Shown here piece after piece: positions 57,830 to 64,000 of a DNA stretch of 64,000 nt. Position numbers and translations under genes: made by a program. The notes below the pieces were generated by a model that ran no database searches, was not told the DNA's origin, and was given only the letters and a program-made list of their open reading frames with translations. The stretch covers positions 210,489,501 to 210,553,500 of the forward strand of contig JAZHRO010000024.1 of assembly GCA_037157565.1 (NCBI GenBank), given 5' to 3'. This DNA comes from Thalassia testudinum (taxonomy: Eukaryota > Streptophyta > Magnoliopsida > Alismatales > Hydrocharitaceae). The stretch's first letter is position 1. The number at the start of each line of letters is the position of its first letter.

Positions 57830-59500
57830 TTGAGGCATTGGAACCAAGGTTAGGTCCTTAAGAAGAAGTGGAAAACCCAAGGGGTGTCTGAGGGGCTTGT
57901 AGAATCATATGGGCTTGCCCCTGATTTGGTTGGAACCCTTGAGGATTGTGGCCTCTGTTCATTACATTCCTAGGGTTCAGTTGTGGCTGAGAAGGAAAGG
58001 ACTCCTATTGTTTGTTATCCAACAGCTGGCTCAATTGTCTCTTCATTAAAGGCATCTCCTCCTGATATTTCTGATTCATATCAGTCATCATTTTGATTAG
58101 AGTGTCCATTTGGTTTTGTTGTGTTGGAGCCACCCTATTCTAGTTATAGGATGGTCCAGCAGGTGAACCTTGCTAATAGGAGGGAGGGTTTGGCCAGAGT
58201 TGGTTCTGGAATTGGTTTCGTTTTAGTTCAACCAGGCAAAATTAAGGTGGTTGCACCATCCAGGCCTGTAAGTGTTGGAGAAAAGGTCAAGCTTAGAATA
58301 TCCCTGGATGGCATGGGCATCTTCAAAGGTAGAAAGTGTCGAAGGGGAGGGGAAAGAATAATCAGGGTTTAAGGGAGCAAAGGTCCCTCCCTGGAATATG
58401 GTCAGGGGTTGTTCCAGGTGCACTTGGTTCATAGACTGAATTAGGTCAATATTATGTGCTCCCTTCGCTAAGGAGAAGTTCTACAATGGGGTTAGGGATT
58501 GGTTCAATAGCTCATCAATTTTCTTATCCACCAACTCAACTCGATTCAATTTCTTTGCTATAATGTCCATGTCAACCATCCTAGAATTAGTTTACACTTC
58601 ATAAATCCCACTACGAGGTTGACTGGACCAATTAAATTGGGTCATGGAGGCATTATTAAGCAAATTTTCACTCATTGACTCAAAGAGCTTGAATGTGTTT
58701 TCCTCATCCTTATTCAGAAAGTTATCTCCACATGAGGCATCAACGAAATTCCTAAGGTTGTTGTCCAAACCATGGTATAAAATCTGGGCCAATTGCCACC
58801 TCGGAACCTCGTGGTGTGGGTATTTCATCAATAATTCGTTAAATCATTCCCACGCCTCATGGAATTGCTCTGCACTTTGTAGGGTGAATGCAGTAATGCC
58901 TCTTCTAAGGGCATTAGTCTTTCCCATGGGGAAAAACTTCATAAGAAATGCATGCCTCAATTCTTCCCAAGTGGAGATGGGTCTCCGTAAGGTCTTAAGC
59001 CAATGAGACGCTTTGTCTCTTAAGAAGAACGGAAACATCTTAATTAAAACAATGTCCAAATGAATGCTTCTAGGTTTCACGGTCCGAGCAATCCAATCCA
59101 AGTCCTCCAAGTGCTGCAAAGGGTCTTCATTTGAGCTCCCATTGAAATGGCTTTGAATCAAGCTAAGGACATTGGGTTTTAACTCAAAATCATCTCCCTA
59201 TTCGGGGACCCTACGGTATGGTTCAACACGGATGGCAAACGGATCATAGAAATCACGAAGAGGCCTTGGTTGGCCCTTAAGGGGTTGTGGTGAGTTAGGT
59301 GGGTTCAGTGGGGATTGCCCTTGAGGGTTCTACCCTTGAGGATTCTGCCATTGAGGGCTCTGCAGTCGATGTATGGCCTGCATAATGGTATGGATCTATT
59401 CTTGCTGAAGTTGGTGGTTGGCTGTAATCTGAGCCTAAGTCATGGCCGTGGCATCAGGTTGAAGTTGGTCCTCAACCTCATCAACTCTTGGGTCGGTCAT
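57830..59500 (-). pseudogene. Athila 2 gag
   Basis: The start is the ATG at 59498-59500 (MTDPRVDEVEDQLQPD). A Gln/Pro-rich stretch is followed by VLSLIQSHFNGSSNEDPLQHL and by FFLRDKASHWLKTL and FFPMGKTNALRRGIT. The Athila-typical KYPHHEVPRWQLAQILYHGL comes near 58760-58820. Open pieces are 59161-58844 and 58831-58592, with single stops between them. No zinc knuckle, as usual for Athila. Confidence 0.82.
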
Positions 59501-60123
59501 TTCCTCAGTCCTACCCCTTGAAAAATCAAGTCTCTTCTTAGTTTCTCTATCTAAAGCAACTAATTCAAGATGAAGTGATCGCCTTCTGTGCATACACAAG
59601 AGAAGAACAAGGAGGGATGCAAAGGGAAATAGATGCTAGAATGGTGTGTGCACAACCAAGCAAACAAATCTAGGCCCTATAGTGTAGACCTAGGTGACCT
59701 AAACTTCAGAAGTAAATTCCAACCACACGACGAATTCGGTGTTGCCCTTACTCCCGAAAGTGGTAAAGTTGGGAAGGCGAAGCAAGGGGAGCGTGTCCTG
59801 AAGGCCGCTAATTATGCCAAACCCCTACTTAAGTTGTTTGAAAATCAGGCCTCTCAACTTAGCACCTTTTGAAGCAAGCAGATGTCACTAATTCACAATG
59901 CGTTCAGGAAAAATACCTTGAAACGGACTCAATAAATCCTAGCGCCAATGTCTACTCAATTTTAATTTAGGGCTAGGTTAATGCTTGTGCTTAGGGATTA
60001 AGTGAAGGGCGTTAGGAGGGGTTGATGCCCTAAAAAATTCCAGTTAAGCTGTGTGCATAATCGGGTGCAAGGACCCAATGCCAAAACAAGTGTTCATTAT
60101 CGAGAAATATTGTGATGAACGGC
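59501..60123 (-). other. Athila 2 leader and start of 5' LTR
   Basis: Non-coding leader upstream of gag, a possible primer site at 59940-59953 and an LTR end beginning TGTCTACTC at 59954. The plus-strand frame 59633-59872 has no recognisable domain. Sequence similarity to the other LTRs in the window starts only at 60124. Confidence 0.45.
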
Positions 60124-62290
60124 TGATGATAACGTCATCATCACTCATATCTAGCTTTAATTAGTCATAATCAAAGAATAAATGCTCCTACATAACTGCG
60201 AGAGAGCCTTAATTCATTGCATAATCATTCTGAGAGAAAGATAGTAAAATAGGGGTAAAACTGTAATTTTAATAGCATATCTAAATTGCAGAACAATCAT
60301 AGGATTTCTCAGGGGTTAATTAAATGTCAAATGGTCTTAAATGTCTAACAAAGAGGGTCCATGCAGACAAAAATGAGTTTATGCGCGTTTCGAGAATTAA
60401 ATGACATCTAAAATCCTAAAAACAGACCCACTTATTCTACTGAGGTTTTGGTCATGATAAAATTCACATAAACCTCTAAAATTCATAGAAAAATATTCTC
60501 TAGGATTTGGTATCCTTGAATTGACTATCAGAACACTTCTTGACCCAAAATAGAGCCACAGAGAGACTTTTGCCCTAATTTAGGCTTTTACATAAATTGC
60601 CCAATCATACGAAATCAAAACCTAAATCTAACTTCACCATTGGATTCCTTGGGTCCAAATTAGGTTTGTACCAAAATTTGGACCCAATCTAAGATCATCT
60701 TGACCTAGTTTGCAATTTGGTCTAAGTCTGATTTTCTTTATCTCACATGGCCCCTCAGCTTTCAAGTTTCTTACACAAAACCCCCCAACTTTATTATCTT
60801 CTTCAAACAGGTCCCTGACGCCCTAGAATCCTAATCCTACAACTCTGGTGAGATTCATTTGGCAAGATCTCTTTGATTTCTTGACGAATCCTTCTCAGAT
60901 TTGAAAGGGGAATTCGTCAAGAAATTAGCTTCCTTTTTAGCCAGATCCGAAGTCCCAAAAATCGCCCAATGTATCATGCGAATCCTTCAAAGGAGTGGGT
61001 TTCCAATTCTGGCGAGATTTCCAAGCTTGGGAAGCTTGCTTCCCAAGCTCTAACAGCTCCTTGAGGCCTATATAAGGATCCCCAGGGACTGCCCATTCTC
61101 CTCAGCAAGGTTTAGGGCCAAAACCCTCTTCAAAACTTCACCTCCGGCCCCGCTCTGCCTTAGCTCCGGCGAGCCTCTTCCTTCGTCATCTCCGGCCTCC
61201 CAACCACCAACTTGGGAGCGCCAATATCTTTGTCTCCTTCTTCCACGCCTGGTGTGCCAAAGCTAGGGTTGTTCCTTCCCGTTCTTCCTCACCGTCCCCC
61301 ACCGGAGCACCTTCTTCCACTGCGTCGGCCTACCAATGCCGGTTGGCAATCCTACCCCATCGTCTATTAAATTAGGGTTAGCTTAGCATCTTAGGTTAGT
61401 TTTACATCCTAAAAACCCATAAACAAACCCTTGACACCGCCGTTCACCCTCATCTCCTCCATCTCCGACGACTACTCCGGCGAGGGTTTCCATCTGCCAC
61501 ACACGTCCATCCCCCTCGCCAACTAATCCACAAGCTCCACTGTACTCCCCTCATCAAAAGCCCTCTACCTATTCGCCACTCCACTCACCCAAACACGCCT
61601 CCAAACAACTCACCTTCTCACGGTCGTCTCCGTCACCGTCCGGCCACTACACCTACTTCCCATGCTACAAAACCACCACCACCGCATTCCTCATCCACCA
61701 ACGATCCTCTAGAGCATTTTAACTGAGGCTTAGCTCCCATATTCTTGAATTTCAGGTATACCCCCTCGTTGCCATTAATAGAGCTCCTTCGAGGAGCTCG
61801 AAGGTCTCTTATCATTGCCAACTCCAGGTGCAGGCACCAAATCGCGCGGAAGGCTTCCAGGCACATGCCCAGGTGATCAATTGGAGACCACACCACCCAC
61901 TGCTACTCTAATCGAAGACATTTTCATTCACGGGCACATGCGAGCAGCAGGGGTGGGGATTAGTCCCACCACAGAAGTGGGCAACCAGGAGCAGCGCAAT
62001 AAGTTATTTTTCTACATATGCCTCCTCGCCTCCTAACACGAGGGTGAGATCCTCCTTACCCACTCACACCTCGACCGTGACACTATGCACGCGGGCTTGG
62101 TTCGACCCGTATACCTGCCTACGCCTGTACACACCTCGACTGCTACCCCACGTCGGCATCCCTGGTCCCGGGTGCACTCTAGACCGATTACCCGATAACC
62201 CGATACTGTGCATGGCTTTGTGAAGGCGGGAAAGAGGAGAAACCATAGAGAAGGAAAGAGAGAGAGCGCGCGGGGTTAAGGGGGGTTTTG
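60124..62290 (+). repeat. Athila-family LTR in plus orientation
   Basis: Starts TGATGATAACGTCATC and is the inverted counterpart of 48220 down to about 46150. Shared blocks are GGGTCCATGCAGACA at 60358, GACGAATCC(T/C) near 60895, CCTATATAAGG (TATA-like) at 61068-61078 and GATTAGTCCCACCACAG near 61956. Its downstream third and the primer-binding site are missing. The frames inside (61633-61896, 62064-62354) look non-coding. Confidence 0.65.
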
Positions 62291-62960
62291 ATCTAGATCT
62301 CATTCTGCCATCTTTAGGGTAGGTCAGGTGAAGTTGGTCTGCATTGTCGGCCAACCAACTTCCAAATTAGGTCACAAGTTGAATTAACTTCTAATTAAGT
62401 GAAATCAAATGCACAAATTATGACATAAAATTGGTAGACTTAAGGACTTAAGTTCATACATTTCGGTCTACCTAGACCCTTAGTGACAAGGAAGGTCGGG
62501 TGGGGGAAACCCTGTAACCCGTGGGGAAACTCTACCGTGTAGAGGTCTTTGCGGGGCTCTCCCTTCCTGGTTGCCTAGGTAATTCTCGGGTGTGCGAATT
62601 TTTGATTTAGAGGCATTATCCACCTTGAAGCTTAGTCATCTAAAAACTTTTGGGTGCCTTGATTGGGTTAAATCTCACATCCAATCCCCCATCCCTTCTA
62701 TTAGAGCACATACACAGGAAGACTATTAGGTTTTTAACCTAAGAAGCCTCGCTAGATCTTCTTGGAAATCTCTTTCAGATCTGATCAACTTCAATATAAC
62801 CTGAGTTTTGATTCTACATCTTGATTCCACCACTTGATTCAAAAATGTAGCCTGGTTACATAGGGAGATTGTTTAAGAAACTTGAGTCCCAAATGAGCAT
62901 AAAAGAAAAGATACTTGAGAATGGTTATAGAAACCATGAAGAATAATATAAAAGAGACAT
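62291..62960 (+). other. Leader of the plus-oriented element
   Basis: 62335-62720 is the inverted repeat of about 48400-48800, for example GGAAGGTCGGGTGGGGGAAACC against GGTTTCCCCCACCC-ACCTTCC. No coding sequence before about 62980. Confidence 0.55.
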
Positions 62961-62979
62961 TTAGGAAAAATTTCTGAAA

Positions 62980-64000
62980 ACAACAAACATCATCACAAAC
63001 CGTGCAAGGATAATATGGACACAAATGAACCACGGTTCAACCCATGATAATCTACTAGCAGAACATAGTGAATTGGTGAAATTACACAACAATGAGTGTC
63101 TGCAATGTTGGTCAAACCCTTCATTTCCGGAAAAACTCTAGGAATTTTTAGGAGGAAAATTGTTGAATGGGTTATATAGAACCATCGATTAAAAATATCC
63201 ATCAGAAGTTAATAAAACATCTTGGAGTAAGTCTAATGATCAACACAATTTCCCAAATCCTAGGTTCAGTGATAATAGTTGTTGTGGATCCCCAACCAAA
63301 ATGAATTCATATTCAAATTTCATAACAATTGACATTCCTGATCTTAATGAGGGTTGGGATGATCCAATTGCAGGTGTTCCCGATCTCAAGCCAGCCCTAG
63401 AGATACAAGAGCTTGGTTCACCAAGTTTAGATTTCCTAGACACCTGTGATACTAAGATTGAATCAGAACCTCTCAAGAGTGTAAATTCCATCCCTTATTC
63501 TGATAAGGTGACTCTCGAGAGCAATTCTGACATCCCTGTAGAGCCCAACGTAGATTCTAGTGATCCAACCGACACCCTTAACCTAGAATCTGGATCTGAG
63601 CTTTATTGGGATGATTACAAGGCCCCGTGTGATGGAAATCAGATTTTGAATTTGGATTATGATTCTGAGCCTGTATTTGATGAGTGTACCTCTCCAACCT
63701 CCTCAAAGATACAGATTGATTTCTCGAAAGTCACGCCGATCTATGATATAGAAACTGAGGAGTTGGAAGAGTTGGGTTTTGATTGGGCCTTCCCTACAAG
63801 CCAAGAACCCGAGCCCCTGCCTAATAGGGACACCTTTTTGAGTTCAGATTCTGAAATTAGGTTAGATCCAATTCAGGTTACTAATCCTACATCTCTTGAT
63901 TTATGCCGTGGTAGAACCTCTGATCTCGAATAAAATTCAGAACATGATTCTTGCAAGCTCTCTGACGATTTCGAATCTTACTCTGATATCGGAGAATTGT
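62980..64000 (+). pseudogene. Acidic open frame upstream of the missing gag, unidentified
   Basis: One reading frame has coding character from about 63001 to the window end. It starts in HGSTHDNLLAEHSELVKLHN, has stops at 63139 (TAG) and 63190 (TAA), then is open from 63193 to 63930 and, after one TAA, to the edge (NSEHDSCKLSDDFESYSDIG). The longest ATG frame is 63301-63933, 210 residues. The product is strongly acidic, rich in Asp, Glu, Ser and Pro (DIPDLNEGWDD, ESGSELYWDD, ETEELEELGFDW), with no membrane segment or known motif. All three stops could come from Gln codons by C-to-T. It sits where some Tat/Athila-type elements carry an extra leader ORF; I do not recognise its family. Confidence 0.5.

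Larger units (their letters stand above)
53881..60123 (-). mobile_element. Athila-type Ty3/Gypsy element 2
   Basis: Minus-strand element with gag, protease, reverse transcriptase, RNase H and integrase in order and the same lineage markers as element 1 (DLGASINL, FMDDFSIF, LGRPFLAT), but clearly a separate, diverged copy. A possible primer site TTGGCGCTAGGATT lies at about 59940-59953 (minus). The 5' LTR would begin at 59954 and be cut at 60124 by an inverted Athila-family element. Confidence 0.85.

Noticed and set aside
1..64000. CRISPR arrays, prokaryotic operons, riboswitches, terminators
   Set aside because: No regular spaced repeats or bacterial gene organisation. Introns and plant retrotransposons show this is eukaryotic nuclear DNA.

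Overview
This window is nuclear DNA from a flowering plant with a repeat-rich genome. The evidence is wall-to-wall plant-type retrotransposons (Ty1/Copia, Athila-type Ty3/Gypsy, L1-type LINEs with a C-terminal zinc-binding domain, short non-autonomous LTR elements, a hAT-like DNA element) and one intron-containing plant gene fragment of the WSD1 wax ester synthase/diacylglycerol acyltransferase family. The GC-rich first visible exon of that gene hints at a monocot, but this is weak. I saw no rRNA, functional tRNA, CRISPR array or prokaryotic operon.

Layout. 1-533: AT-rich flank. 534-6004: near full-length L1-type LINE, minus strand, with a 17-bp target duplication. 6100-18700: an old minus-strand Copia, split by a younger plus-strand Copia (8018-15425, TSD ATAAA), which is itself split by a 2.37-kb solo LTR (11693-14059). 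The leader of the old Copia also holds a 5'-truncated LINE (16266-18617). 18702-20640: a Copia-type LTR with a complete 1.1-kb non-autonomous LTR element inside it. 20980-25990: degenerate LTR sequence, a second old minus-strand Copia carrying a 1.37-kb non-autonomous LTR element (22281-23655) and a third LINE fragment, then a Copia LTR and RNase H tail. 26045-27598: four intact WSD1-type exons on the minus strand. 27.6-40 kb: decayed LTR-like and unidentified sequence. 40.1-48.2 kb: Athila element 1, minus strand. 48.2-52 kb: leader and LTR pieces of related elements. 52150-52849: hAT-like element. 53.9-60.1 kb: Athila element 2, minus strand. 60124 to the end: a related element in the opposite orientation with an acidic open frame that runs off the window.

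Nearly all transposon coding regions are dead, and many of the inactivating changes are C-to-T or G-to-A. These include catalytic Asp to Asn in both Athila integrases, the Copia protease and a LINE reverse transcriptase, plus CAA/CAG to stop. This is what long-term cytosine methylation and deamination produce. The only host coding sequence I trust is the WSD1-type fragment. Its N-terminal and C-terminal exons are not visible, and a Copia tail lies directly downstream of its last visible exon.

I found no convincing new biological system. The most useful observations are the nested insertion chronology, a small family of non-autonomous LTR elements, LTRs apparently shared between neighbouring elements, the deamination pattern at catalytic sites, and the unidentified acidic frame at the right edge.
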